Source: CALKWS01 sp051020515 (GTDB taxonomy: Bacteria; Actinomycetota; Actinomycetes; Actinomycetales; Beutenbergiaceae). Taken from it: DNA of 64,000 nucleotides. The stretch is taken from NCBI RefSeq assembly GCF_051020515.1, contig NZ_CP194857.1, positions 3,720,001-3,784,000 on the forward strand, given 5' to 3'. The notes under the pieces are model-generated. The model did not search any database. It saw only the letters and a program-made list of their open reading frames with translations, and was not told the origin of the DNA. The translations under genes and the position numbers were made by a program. Positions 8,948 through 17,902 of the stretch are shown piece after piece (within the stretch, counting starts at the first letter, position 1; each line of letters opens with the position of its first letter).

Positions 8948-10072
8948 TCACCGGCGCCACAGCCGCAACGCTGCCTCCAGTGGGCCGCGGGAGAAGAAGT
9001 GCCGCCAGGCCACCGCCGCTCCTACCAGCACCAGTGCCATCACCGCGGTGATGGCCAGACCGTCCTGGGCGGTCTGCGGCCCGGGACGCACCACCTGCGC
9101 GATGGCGAACAAGTGGACCACATACACCGTCAGCGCCAACTGCCCCGTGGCCACCAGCGGCCAACCAAAGCGGCCCAGGTAAGGCAGCACCAATAGTGTC
9201 AGGGCCAGCACCGCCACGGCCGAGGCGCTGCCCCGGATCAGCCACAACGGCATCTGCGAATGCGCCGCCGCCGAGAGGAACCAGTCCACAGCCGGCTCTC
9301 TACCGGGCCGCCCCAGGAACACTTCCAGCACCCGGGAGCCGAGTTCGGCAATCAAGGTCAGCACCACTGCCGCCACAGTCAGCCGTATCTGGACCCACCG
9401 GTCGTGCAGCCGCAACCGGCCTAGCCACATCCCGAATAGGAACGGCGCGAGCCAGGTGATCACCGGGTAGGGCCCGGTCAGCAGTGTCGAGGCCACGATC
9501 TGCCCCGGCGCGTCCAGCATCGTGGCAGGCTCGCGGTCGAAGACCTCACCGGTTCGCAGTTGGACACCCAGCCACACCAGTGGCCCAGCGGCAACTGCCA
9601 CGATCGAGGCGGTCAGCAGCAGCCCGGACGGTGCCCGCACCACCACCAGTCCCACGAGGAAGAGCACCGCATAGGTGGTCAGGATGACATCAGAGCCATG
9701 ACCCGCTAACTGAGTACTCAACCCGATCAGGCTCAGCAGAACCGTCCGCCACAACACCTGCCCCCACGGCAGCGCGCCACCGTCACGGGCTCGCCGGGTC
9801 AGCAACGAGTACCCGATCCCGGCCAGCAGCACGAACAACAATGAGGCCCGCCCGTGCGGCAACCGCATGACGAGCCCAGCAATGCCGTCGTCATACAGCG
9901 GACCGATGTTGACCGCGACCATGCCCACGATGGCCAGCGCCCGTGCCGCGTCCAGCCCGGTGACCCGGCCATGGGGTGCGCTGGCATCCGGGGAGGCGCC
10001 TGCCGTGTGCGCCGCGCTCACCGATGCGCCATCCTGCTGCTCCGCCCTGGCACAGGTTGTGACCGCGCCCAT
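8948..10072 (-). CDS. DUF418/DUF1624-type polytopic membrane protein
   Basis: This 374-residue protein has about ten hydrophobic segments. It opens with the signature RVTGLDAARALAIVGMVAVN, typical of the acyltransferase-related DUF1624/DUF418 membrane proteins, and ends with a DUF418-like half (VATGQLALTVYVVHL). Members are predicted transporters or membrane acyltransferases; no substrate can be assigned. It is convergent with ccsA and divergent from nothing obvious. No metal-binding motif is visible. Confidence 0.78.
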   Translation of the reverse strand: MGAVTTCARAEQQDGASVSAAHTAGASPDASAPHGRVTGLDAARALAIVGMVAVNIGPLYDDGIAGLVMRLPHGRASLLFVLLAGIGYSLLTRRARDGGALPWGQVLWRTVLLSLIGLSTQLAGHGSDVILTTYAVLFLVGLVVVRAPSGLLLTASIVAVAAGPLVWLGVQLRTGEVFDREPATMLDAPGQIVASTLLTGPYPVITWLAPFLFGMWLGRLRLHDRWVQIRLTVAAVVLTLIAELGSRVLEVFLGRPGREPAVDWFLSAAAHSQMPLWLIRGSASAVAVLALTLLVLPYLGRFGWPLVATGQLALTVYVVHLFAIAQVVRPGPQTAQDGLAITAVMALVLVGAAVAWRHFFSRGPLEAALRLWRR

Positions 10073-10159
10073 CCAAGTGTCATGTCGACCCGGTGAAGGG
10101 ACCCTGGGCCGACTAGGTGCGAGGCCCTCTGAGCCCCTCCGCGGCCGGCCCGGGCGTTC

Positions 10160-10735
10160 CTACGTCAGTTGGAGGGTGGTGAGGCAGGTCGCGCCCTCGT
10201 CGGTGGTGGAGAAGTCGGCTGACCCGGTCAGGCCGTCATAGTGAACCTCAATGGTGCCCTGGACATCGCGCGGCAACCAGAAGCCGGCGAAGCCGTTCGC
10301 ATAGGTCGTCACCTCTTCATCGATGAGCACCTCGCCTGTTGCATCGTCGAGGATCCGCACCTGGAGGTCCTCGTCGGTCAGCTCACCCTGGCATGTGGTC
10401 AGGCTGTGGTAGAAGCACTCGTGAGTCTGGTTCACGTAGGGGGCTACGGAGAGGTAGAAACGGTCCTCGGGCATGGGCAGGGTAAGTTCTTGCTGCCCAT
10501 CGGAGAACATCAGTTCATCGGCTCGGATGGAGGCCATGTAGTCGGTGGGGCGTTCGGGCCCACCGAGTCGATCGAGGTGGTCGATCATCTCCGCGACCTC
10601 CATGCCGGCCAGGTCATGGGTGGCGAGGAACTCGGCTTCATCACCCTCGGTGGTTGGCTCGGAGGCCGGATCCGCCGAGGAGCAGCCGGCGAGGATCAGC
10701 ACCAGCGCCCCGACGATCGCCGCAATTCTTTTCAC
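10160..10735 (-). CDS. cueP: CueP-family copper-binding lipoprotein
   Basis: This 191-residue lipoprotein has lipobox LAGC at about residue 18. The CueP signature HECFYHSLTTC carries two of the three conserved cysteines, and the third is near the C-terminus in ATCLTTLQLT. CueP of Salmonella is a periplasmic copper-binding protein that supplies or stores copper, and actinobacterial homologues are surface lipoproteins. The gene stands alone between the DUF418 gene and the Csp gene. A shortened relative lies at 17903-18265. Confidence 0.88.
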   Translation of the reverse strand: MKRIAAIVGALVLILAGCSSADPASEPTTEGDEAEFLATHDLAGMEVAEMIDHLDRLGGPERPTDYMASIRADELMFSDGQQELTLPMPEDRFYLSVAPYVNQTHECFYHSLTTCQGELTDEDLQVRILDDATGEVLIDEEVTTYANGFAGFWLPRDVQGTIEVHYDGLTGSADFSTTDEGATCLTTLQLT

Positions 10736-10956
10736 GTTCTTCCACCTGTCCTATCAGTCCCGGCGCATCTTCTGACCAGCACGGCAGCAGGTCATACTTA
10801 CCAAGGATTCTTGCCGATCAACTGGGTCATCGTAGGCAACTGCTGCTGCCGAGAGTTTAGGTCTTTCGTCCCGGACCCAGGCGGAGCCTTCCTGCGGCGC
10901 CTATTTGAATCGCCCCAGCAGGCCGTTCTGGGCCGGCGCGGGCGCAAGTAGCCCTG

Positions 10957-11358
10957 TCAACTGATGGTGGCGAGGAGTTCGTTGCAGGCTTCCTCGCAGG
11001 CTCGGCACGCCTCTGCGCAGATGCGGCAATGGTCATGGGCCTGTGCGTGACGGGCGCACTCATCGCCGCAGGACTGACAAGCCTGGGCGCAGGCCTGCAA
11101 CTGAGCACGGATGAGGTTAGCGTCATGACCGGTTTGTCGGGACAGCATGCGGGCCGTGGCATCGCAGATGTCGGCGCAGTCCAGGTTGGTACGTATGCAC
11201 GTGCGCAACTCGGCAACCATTTCCTCGCTCAGACAAGCGTCTGCGCAGGCGGTACACGCCTGGGAACAGGCCACGAGGGCATCGATCGTTCGGGCCAGTA
11301 GATCCCGGTCCAGAGTGATCTGGGCAGGGTGGGTATCCATCATCTCTGCGGTTCTCAT
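10957..11358 (-). CDS. csp: Csp-like four-helix-bundle copper-storage protein
   Basis: This 133-residue protein has 16 cysteines arranged as CxxxC pairs along four predicted helices (for example ACSQACTACADAC and CRICAEACRACEEAC). That is the pattern of Csp proteins (DUF326), whose bundle core binds many Cu(I) ions. I chose the ATG at 11358 because GGGAG lies six bases upstream and the upstream residues look non-coding. There is no signal peptide, so it is a cytosolic (Csp3-like) form. A CopR-like box lies 93 bp upstream, which suggests copper induction. Confidence 0.87.
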   Translation of the reverse strand: MRTAEMMDTHPAQITLDRDLLARTIDALVACSQACTACADACLSEEMVAELRTCIRTNLDCADICDATARMLSRQTGHDANLIRAQLQACAQACQSCGDECARHAQAHDHCRICAEACRACEEACNELLATIS

Positions 11359-11450
11359 TGTCGCTCCCGTTTCGATAACCATCACAGCATTGGCTCTCGA
11401 CGTTACGACAGCAGCGGCAGGCATGCAGCCGGCGAGGCGGGGTGTGACGA

Positions 11451-11470
11451 TGAAGGTTTGATGAAGTATT
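11451..11470 (+). promoter_or_regulatory. CopR-like direct repeat between csp and the riboswitch
   Basis: TGAAGGTTT-GA-TGAAGTATT gives two half-sites 11 bp apart, matching the box before the DUF305 gene. It lies in the divergent region between csp (minus strand) and the riboswitch-controlled NlpC/P60 gene (plus strand). Csp is the more likely target. Confidence 0.6.
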
Positions 11471-11529
11471 CCGGTAATCCCGTGATCAAACCGTGATCTG
11501 AGGATTTGCGGTATGTACTGTCACTCTTG

Positions 11530-11725
11530 CTCCCGCCGTGCGGGAAGCCCACAAGCGGACGCCGAACCCTGCCACCGCACCGTGGTCACCGATCAACGCC
11601 GTGGCAGGGGCGGGGGACCCAACCGTCGGTGCGCGAGCACCTAGGGGTGAAGTCCCGCCTGGGAAGCCAGGTGAGACCGGGTGAATCTCCAACCCGAACC
11701 CGACAACTGACCTCGTAGGCGAACT
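11530..11725 (+). ncRNA. c-di-AMP riboswitch (ydaO/yuaA class)
   Basis: The leader holds the conserved blocks of actinobacterial ydaO riboswitches in order: GCCGAACCCTGCCACC, GGCAGGGGCGGGGGACCCAA, CTAGGGGTGAAGTCC, ACCGGGTGAATCTCCAACC, CGAACCCGACA and ACCTCGTAGGCG. The last block lies about ten bases before the TTG start of the NlpC/P60 gene. Such RNAs bind c-di-AMP and usually shut off genes for cell-wall hydrolases and osmolyte uptake. The exact ends were judged by eye. Confidence 0.85.
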
Positions 11726-11736
11726 GGAGAACCGAA

Positions 11737-12570
11737 TTGACTGAACCAACAACCGGCGCCCGACACCGCGCGGCCTGCCGCCCCTCCACCCCACTGACCG
11801 TTCTTGGTCACGCAGTCACTGGGACCACCGGCAGACGGGCGCTGGCCGTCTTTGCCTCCTCCGGCTTGGCGCTCACCATGGGCGCCTCCAGCGCTGTAGC
11901 CCTCCCCCAGGTGTCGAGTTCGAGTTCCGGCGTTGGCTCCCTGGCCAACGTGGTGCTCGACGCCGACCTCGACAAGGTGACCACCTCACCGACCGTCTCG
12001 GTCGATGCAGACATCGCCTGGGACTTCGCCGCCGCCGAGGTCTCCTCCGAAGCCCCGCCCCCTCCCCCGCCGCCAGAGCCGGTCATCACCGCGCCGCAGC
12101 GCCCCACCCAGGACGCCGCCCCGGCCTCCCGCACCGGGCAGCGCACCGAGCAGCCGGCTCAACAGCCGGAGCAGCAGGCCGAGGAGCAGGCCGGGGAAGG
12201 CTCGGGCGGGTCCAGCGAGCAGGTCGCAAGCACCTCTTCCGGTTCTGCGGTCGTGGACGTCGCCCGCCGCTATGTAGGCACCCCGTATGTGTGGGGCGGC
12301 TCCACCCCGGCGGGCTTTGATTGCTCGGGCTTCACCGCCTACGTCTTCGCCCAATTCGGGGTAAGCCTGCCTCGGACATCCGGTGCCCAGGCGGGCGCCG
12401 GACGCATCGTCTCGGCAGCCGAAGCCCAGCCCGGCGATCTGGTGGCGTGGCCCGGTCACGTGGGCATCTACACCGGCAATGGCAACAACATCGCCGCCCG
12501 AAACCCCGGCACCGCGCTGTACGAGGGACCCATCTTCCATAACAACCCCACGTTCATCCGCGTGCTCTGA
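11737..12570 (+). CDS. NlpC/P60 (C40) peptidase under c-di-AMP control
   Basis: This 277-residue secreted peptidase has a hydrophobic segment near residues 35-55, a Pro/Gln/Glu-rich linker, and a C-terminal NlpC/P60 domain. The catalytic Cys is in FDCSGFT and the His in GHVGIYTG. It starts at a TTG preceded by GGAGA, immediately behind the riboswitch expression platform. Secreted cell-wall hydrolases (RpfA-like) are classic ydaO targets in actinobacteria. A strong hairpin follows the gene. Its domain plan resembles the partial peptidase at the left edge. Confidence 0.9.
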   Translation: MTEPTTGARHRAACRPSTPLTVLGHAVTGTTGRRALAVFASSGLALTMGASSAVALPQVSSSSSGVGSLANVVLDADLDKVTTSPTVSVDADIAWDFAAAEVSSEAPPPPPPPEPVITAPQRPTQDAAPASRTGQRTEQPAQQPEQQAEEQAGEGSGGSSEQVASTSSGSAVVDVARRYVGTPYVWGGSTPAGFDCSGFTAYVFAQFGVSLPRTSGAQAGAGRIVSAAEAQPGDLVAWPGHVGIYTGNGNNIAARNPGTALYEGPIFHNNPTFIRVL

Positions 12571-12590
12571 CCGCAGATCTCAGCACTCTG

Positions 12591-12624
12591 CATCGGCCCG
12601 CCCTGCCCCAGGGGCGGGCCGATG
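12591..12624 (+). terminator. Strong hairpin after the NlpC/P60 gene
   Basis: CATCGGCCCGCCC pairs perfectly with GGGCGGGCCGATG (13 bp, 8-base loop) 20 bases after the stop. No T run follows, as is common in high-GC actinobacteria. It also lies between convergent genes. Confidence 0.75.
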
Positions 12625-12681
12625 CTCGTGCTGTGGGTGCCGACGAGGACGCATCCCTTGAGGTGCCCATTGGAGTTGATA

Positions 12682-13812
12682 TCAAGCCTGTGAATGCTGA
12701 CGACTTAACGGCAGTTCGATAGTGAACACCGCGCCGTGGCCAAGCCCCGCGCTGTCCGCTCTCACACTGCCCGCATGGGCCTGGGCGATGGAGTGGCTGA
12801 TGGCAAGGCCGATCCCCGACCCTCCGTGCGCGCGGTCACGAGCAGCATCGGCACGGTAGAAGCGCTCGAACAGGTGGGGCAGATGCTCGGCGGCTATTCC
12901 GCTGCCATTGTCCTGCACCCACAAACGCAGGCGCGATCCAATCCGGTCGGCGCCCAACTGGACCTGACCTCCCTTGGGGGTGTGCCGCACGGCGTTGTCC
13001 AGCAAATTTGTCAAGACCTGCCCGAGCCGGTCAGGGTCGGCGGTGATGACCGCCTGGCGTTCTGACCTTGTGGCCACGATCGCCAGGTCAATGTCCTTGC
13101 TAGTGCACTTCACGCTTGCCTGTGCTGCGGCGTCTTCGAGCAGGTCACCGACCCGCACCAGCTGCCATCGCATTTCTAAGCGTCCCTCGCTAGCGGCAGT
13201 CACCAGGGCCATGTCCTGGGCCAGACGGGCAAGTCGTGCCACCTGCTCACGCAGCATGACTATGGTCGGTTCATCAGCCGGCACGACACCGTCCACAATC
13301 CCTTCGAGGTAGCCATCCAGCGTCGCCACCGGGGTGCGCAATTCATGAGCCAGGTCGCCCAACATGCGAGTGCGGGTCTGTTCGATCCCACCAAGGTCGG
13401 TGGCCATGGTGTTGAACGCGCCGGCGAGGTCATCGAACTGCGCACCCATGCGGACCGCTGGCACATGGACGTTGTAGTCACCGCTGGCGACCTTCGCTGC
13501 TGCTTGGCGGAGGCGTTCTAACGCCATGGTGATGCGTCGAGTAAGGAAAATGCTGACCAGCACTGACGTCAGGAGAGCGACGAGGAGCGCCAGGGACAGA
13601 GACAGGGTCCATGCCGCGGTGAAGGCTTGCCTTGCGTGCGCCACGACCTCGGAGTCAGCGGGCTCGGCCATGAGCATGTGATCGTGGAAGATCATCGGCC
13701 CGATCACCGAGGCCACAGCCCATGCTGTCCCGGCGGCCACCAACAGGACCGCGACGATCGCTGCCAGGAGCCGAGCACCCAGCCCCCACTGTTTTCGCGG
13801 CCGCTTGTTCAT
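12682..13812 (-). CDS. copS: CopS-like sensor histidine kinase
   Basis: This 376-residue kinase has transmembrane helices at about 12-36 and 66-90 around a short external loop, a HAMP segment, the phospho-acceptor His156 in LAHELRTP, and an ATPase domain (N box LTNLLDNAVRHTP, G1 QDNGSGIA, G2 GGSGIGLAISHS). The loop carries FHDHMLM, with His and Met residues suited to Cu(I), so copper sensing is likely. The ATG overlaps the regulator stop by four bases. Nearby CopR-type boxes and the domain match support the CopS assignment. It is intact, unlike its paralogue at 35847. Confidence 0.85.
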   Translation of the reverse strand: MNKRPRKQWGLGARLLAAIVAVLLVAAGTAWAVASVIGPMIFHDHMLMAEPADSEVVAHARQAFTAAWTLSLSLALLVALLTSVLVSIFLTRRITMALERLRQAAAKVASGDYNVHVPAVRMGAQFDDLAGAFNTMATDLGGIEQTRTRMLGDLAHELRTPVATLDGYLEGIVDGVVPADEPTIVMLREQVARLARLAQDMALVTAASEGRLEMRWQLVRVGDLLEDAAAQASVKCTSKDIDLAIVATRSERQAVITADPDRLGQVLTNLLDNAVRHTPKGGQVQLGADRIGSRLRLWVQDNGSGIAAEHLPHLFERFYRADAARDRAHGGSGIGLAISHSIAQAHAGSVRADSAGLGHGAVFTIELPLSRQHSQA

Positions 13813-14528
13813 GAACCCGTCCCCATTCGGTAGCCGACCCCCCGCACAGTGCGGACGAACCTCGGCGCGGATGCCTTGTCGCCGAGTTTGCGCCGCAGAT
13901 GCCCGATGTGAACATCGACAAGGTTGTCATCGCCCACCCAATTGGGCCCCCACACCGTCTCGATGAGTTGGCGCCGGGAAAAGACCATGTCCGGGCGCCC
14001 CGCCAGCGCTGCCAGGACGTCGAACTCAGTGCGCGTCAATTGGACACTCTTTCCGTCGAGGAACACTTCCCGCCCCAGAGCGTCAACGGTCAATGGCCCG
14101 AACGACGCCACTGCGCCATGGTGGCCCGGTGAGTTCTGCCGCGGACGACGCAGCATCGCCCGCACCCGTGCAACGAGCTCACGCGCGCTGAACGGCTTGG
14201 TCACATAATCATCGGCGCCCACCGACAGGCCGATAAGTTTGTCTACCTCCTCCACGCGAGCGGTGAGCATGATGATGTAGCAATCAGAAAACACCCGCAC
14301 CCTCCGGCACACCTCGATGCCATCGAGACCGGGCAGACCAAGGTCCAGCACCACCACCCCAGGGCGCCACTGTCGCGCACGCTGTACCGCGTCATCACCG
14401 TCCCCGCAGGTCTGGACCTCGAAGCCATCGCGCTCCAGATAGTTCGCAACCAATCGCGCCAAGGGGGCTTCGTCATCGACGACCAGAACCCGGGGCAGGT
14501 TCACTTCCGAATGAGCAAGTGAAGTCAT
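13809..14528 (-). CDS. copR: CopR-like OmpR-family response regulator, start codon at an IS junction
   Basis: This 239-residue regulator has the receiver acidic pair at 18-19, phospho-acceptor Asp62 (VVLDLGLPG), Thr89 and Lys111, and a C-terminal winged helix (RTVRGVGYRMG). It resembles CopR-type copper regulators, and TGAAG-N6-TGAAG boxes occur at four places in the window. The ATG lies inside the 8-bp duplication made by the ISL3 element. All native sequence upstream of the GTC before ATG has been moved 1.43 kb away, including its likely GGAG site. Expression now depends on sequence at the IS end. A closely related regulator lies at 35128. Confidence 0.88.
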   Translation of the reverse strand: MTSLAHSEVNLPRVLVVDDEAPLARLVANYLERDGFEVQTCGDGDDAVQRARQWRPGVVVLDLGLPGLDGIEVCRRVRVFSDCYIIMLTARVEEVDKLIGLSVGADDYVTKPFSARELVARVRAMLRRPRQNSPGHHGAVASFGPLTVDALGREVFLDGKSVQLTRTEFDVLAALAGRPDMVFSRRQLIETVWGPNWVGDDNLVDVHIGHLRRKLGDKASAPRFVRTVRGVGYRMGTGS

Positions 14529-15961
14529 GACGGCTCTTCAACTTTGAGCGTGGTGTGCCGTTGAGGTAGGGGCTCGTGGCCCTGATCCAACATGGGTGTT
14601 GTCAAAGCATCCAGTTGGAGAAGGGACCACGAGCCTGTGTGCCACGATACGCACCGGCGCGATGCTGCGTCGATTCTGTTCAACCTGCCCGGTTACCGGG
14701 TGATCACCGCCTCGCGGCGTGCCGATGGGCAGCGGGTGGTGCTGATCGAAACCACTGCCGGCGAGGACGGGTGTCCCTCGTGTGGGGTGATGTCGAACCG
14801 GGTGCATTCGCGCCCGGTCCAGCAGGTCAGAGACGTCAGTTGCGGCGGGCAGCCGGTGGTGGTGCGGGTGCGCAAGCGCCGATACCTGTGCGCCGAGCAG
14901 GTTTGCCCGCGGGGCACGTTCACCGAGGTCACCGAGGAGTTGCCGGCCCGGGCCAGGGTGACTACGCGCTTGGCTGCGACGGTGGCCGGGGCGCTGCGCA
15001 CCGAGCCGCGGGCGGTCTTGGGGGTGGCCGGGGAGCATGGGTTGTCGTGGACCACAGTGATGCGCCTGGCCACCCAGACCTTGGATGTAGACGGGCACGC
15101 CGATTCGCGCCTGGTGCGCCGGCTGGGGATCGATGAGCACCGCTTCCGCAAGGTGCGCTATGTCCGAGACGCCGACATCGGGGCCACGGTGCGAGTAGAG
15201 CCGTGGTCGGTCGTATTCACCGACCTGGACACCGGCGCGATCCTCGACGTCGTCGACGGACCCCGGGCGGCCGCAGTCAAGTCCTGGTTGCGGGCCCGGC
15301 CGCGGTGGTGGCGCAAACGCGTGGAGACAGTCGCCATCGACATGTCCAGTGAGTTCCGCTCCGCCGTTCGCGAGGTGTTGCCGAAAGCGAAGATCAGTGT
15401 CGATCACTGGCACGTGATCCGCCTGGCCAACCAGATGCTCACCGACGTGCGCCGACGCCGGGCCTGGGAGGTTCATGGCCGGCGGGGCCGGTTGATCGAC
15501 CCGCCCTGGCGGTATCGCAAGTTGCTCACCTGCGCCGGGGACCGACTCTCGGTGCGCCAGCGAGAACGTCTCCAGGAGATCCTGGAGGCCGACATCGAAC
15601 TGGCCGTGGCCTGGGGCATCAAGGAACACGTGCGCCAGTTGATGGCCACCCGCGACACCGCAGCGTTCCAACGGGCCTGGTCGGAGTTGGAGAAGGCGGT
15701 GCGGGCCACCCGCCTGCCCGAGCCGCGCCGGCTGTTCAAGACGTTGTCTGCGTGGCGCCGGGAGTTGCTCACCTTCTGCCGCACCCGCACCACCAACGCC
15801 CGAACCGAGGCGGCGAACCTGACCGCCAAGACCTTCAAACGCATCGGACGCGGGTATCGCAATCATGACAACTACCGCTGCCGCATAATGGCCTACACGA
15901 CGTCACCAAAGGCGGCGTGAAACACCCCTCACCACGCTGAAAGTGGAAGAGCCGTCATGAC
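14524..15961 (+). mobile_element. ISL3-family insertion sequence with 8-bp target duplication
   Basis: The element proper is 14532-15953 (1422 bp). Its ends are inverted repeats of about 25 bp: GGCTCTTCAACTTTGAGCG at the left, and the complement GGCTCTTCCACTTTCAGCG at the right. It is flanked by perfect 8-bp copies of GTCATGAC at 14524-14531 and 15954-15961. Length, repeat type and duplication size all fit ISL3. The clean duplication indicates a recent transposition. Confidence 0.95.
14637..15920 (+). CDS. ISL3-family transposase
   Basis: The transposase has about 427 residues. An N-terminal zinc-finger region (GCPSCGV ... RRYLCAEQVCPRGTF) is followed by a helix-turn-helix-like region and the DDE_Tnp_ISL3 core (AIDMSSEFRSAV, KISVDHWHVIRLAN, RTRTTNARTEAAN). 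The GTG at 14637 follows a GAAGGGA site; an ATG at 14592 in the same frame is the alternative. The frame is intact to the right inverted repeat, so the element is probably able to move. Confidence 0.92.
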   Translation: MCHDTHRRDAASILFNLPGYRVITASRRADGQRVVLIETTAGEDGCPSCGVMSNRVHSRPVQQVRDVSCGGQPVVVRVRKRRYLCAEQVCPRGTFTEVTEELPARARVTTRLAATVAGALRTEPRAVLGVAGEHGLSWTTVMRLATQTLDVDGHADSRLVRRLGIDEHRFRKVRYVRDADIGATVRVEPWSVVFTDLDTGAILDVVDGPRAAAVKSWLRARPRWWRKRVETVAIDMSSEFRSAVREVLPKAKISVDHWHVIRLANQMLTDVRRRRAWEVHGRRGRLIDPPWRYRKLLTCAGDRLSVRQRERLQEILEADIELAVAWGIKEHVRQLMATRDTAAFQRAWSELEKAVRATRLPEPRRLFKTLSAWRRELLTFCRTRTTNARTEAANLTAKTFKRIGRGYRNHDNYRCRIMAYTTSPKAA

Positions 15962-15989
15962 TCCATAGTGAACCAAGTAGACCGTCACT

Positions 15990-16172
15990 AAAAGCGTGAG
16001 TGTCCCCACCATCCTCGGGCAGCACCGAGGCGATGACGGCCTGGAAGGCTGGAGTGAACGTCGCCGATGCCAACTGGAGCAGGAAGATGAGGATGTAGAT
16101 CTGCCAGGCCTCCGCCACAAACGGAAGGGGACACGGCGACCGCGGCCAGGATCAGGTCCGTCCTGCCAGGTT
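15990..16172 (-). pseudogene. Relic of an MFS exporter gene
   Basis: About 180 bp on the minus strand match an internal part of the MFS gene at 29071-30320. The shared protein stretches are EAWQIYILIFLLQ and ASATFTPAFQAVI. The relic has an extra C near 16135 and lacks both ends of the gene. It lies directly behind the ISL3 element. It is dead DNA left from a second copy of the exporter. Confidence 0.8.
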
Positions 16173-16190
16173 CAGGAGATCAGTGCGGGT

Positions 16191-17877
16191 TCACGATCGT
16201 GTCGTGTGATGGACAGGCCTATCGGCCGTGTCTTGATGGGTTGCGGTTTCGTGCTGTAGTTCGTCGATGAGGACCCTGGTGTTCTCGGAGTAGTCCACGG
16301 GCACGGCGAGGAGTTGCACTCCGCCCTGTGTGAATGCGTGCTCCAGGGCGGGGCCGAGTTGTGCAGCGTCGGTGACGTGGGTGCCGGTCGCGCTGTAGGC
16401 CTGTGCATAGGCGACGAAGTCTGGGTTGTCGAACGTCATTCCGTAGTCGGTGAACCCGTCGACGGCTTGCTTCCAGCGGATCATGCCGTAGGCGTGGTCT
16501 TCGAGGATCACGACGACGAGGTTGAGGCCGAGCCGCACGGCGGTTTCGAGTTCTTGACTGTTCATCATGAACCCGCCATCGCCGCAGACGGCCATCACGC
16601 GACGGCCCGGGTGCAGGAGCGAGGCCATGATCGCAGACGGCAGTCCGGCTCCCATTGCGGCTAGTGCGTTGTCGAGCAGAAGCGTGTTCGCTGTGATGGT
16701 GCGGTAGTTCCTGGCGAACCAGATTTTGTACATCCCGTTATCCAGGGCGACGATGCCGTCATCCGGCATGACCTGACGGACCTCGTGCACGATGCGCTGC
16801 GGGGTCAGCCGATCTTCGGTCGCCCGGTCGGCGACGTTCGCGAGGATGCCTTCACGCAGCGGGAGCAGCGCTTGGGCGTGGGGCACCTTGCCATCCAGCC
16901 GGTCTGTGAGGGCGTGCAGGGTGTGTGGAGGTCGCCGATGACCTCGACCTGCGGGACATAGACCTCTTCGATGGTGGCGGGCTGGTAGTCGAGATGAACG
17001 ATGGTCTGCCCGCGGGAGTGCATGGTGAACGGGGGTTTTTCGACGGTGTCGTGGCCGATGGTGATGATCACGTCGGCCTGGTCGATGGCCTCGTGCAGGT
17101 AGTCGCCCTCGGTCAGGGCCGCGGTGCCCAGGTAGAGGTCGGTGCACCCGGAGACGGTGCCCTTACCCATCTGCGTGGTGAAGAACGGGATCCGCATGCG
17201 CGCAACGAACTCCGACAGGGCGTGGGTGCATCGTGGCCTGGCGGCGGCAGCACCGAGCATGATCAAGGGGCGCCTGGCGCCCGAGATCACGTCCGCGGCT
17301 GCGGCGATCACGTCGAGGCTGGCGACGGGAAGAGTCGCAGGGGTGGGCGGGATGAGATCCACCTGAGGTGCGGTGGCGGCGGCGATATCCTCGGGAAGTT
17401 CGAGGTGGACCGGGCCGGGTCGTTCGCCTGTGCGACTCGGAAGGCCTCTCGGATCACGGTGGGGATGGTGGGAGGCGAGGTTATCTGCTTGGTCATCTTG
17501 GTCACGGGTGTCATCGCGGCGATCGTGTCGACGATCTGGAACCGTGCCTGCGCGGCGGTGAGGATGCTCTTTTGCCCGGTGATCATGACCATAGGCATCG
17601 CACCGAGCAGCGCGTATGCCGCGCCGGTGGAGAGGTTGAGCGCTCCTGGGCCGAGGGTGGTCAGGCACACCCCGGGACGGCCGGTCAGGCGTCCGTGGGT
17701 GGCGGCCATGAAGGCGGCTGCCTGCTCGTGGCGGGTCAGTATCAGTTCGATACCAGAGCGGCGGATCGCTTCGAGGAGGTCGAGGTTCTCTTCGCCCGGT
17801 ATTCCGAAGATGCGCTCGACGCCTTCGTTCTCGAGAGCTTTGACCAGCAGGTCTGATGCGGTGTGTGTGTTGGGCAT
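16191..17877 (-). pseudogene. Acetolactate synthase-like ThDP enzyme with two frameshifts
   Basis: Joined, the pieces give a full-length protein of about 562 residues of the acetolactate synthase/pyruvate oxidase family. The N-terminus has FGIPGEENLDLLEA and the ThDP-activating Glu in TRHEQAAAFMA. The middle domain is complete, and the C-terminal ThDP motif is GDGGFMMNSQELE. Frames break at about 17408 (one G missing in GACCCGGCCCGG) and about 16925. Start: ATG at 17877 with GGAGG eleven bases upstream. It would condense two pyruvates to acetolactate, or decarboxylate a similar keto acid. It is the last gene of the TetR, flavoenzyme, cueP-like operon. Both breaks are single-base and may be sequence errors. 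Confidence 0.8.
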
Positions 17878-17902
17878 GATGCGGCTGTCCTCCTTGGCTT
17901 CG

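Noticed and set aside
14538..15866. Long minus-strand open frame across the ISL3 element
   Set aside because: Antisense of the ISL3 transposase, which has clear domain motifs and inverted repeats around it.
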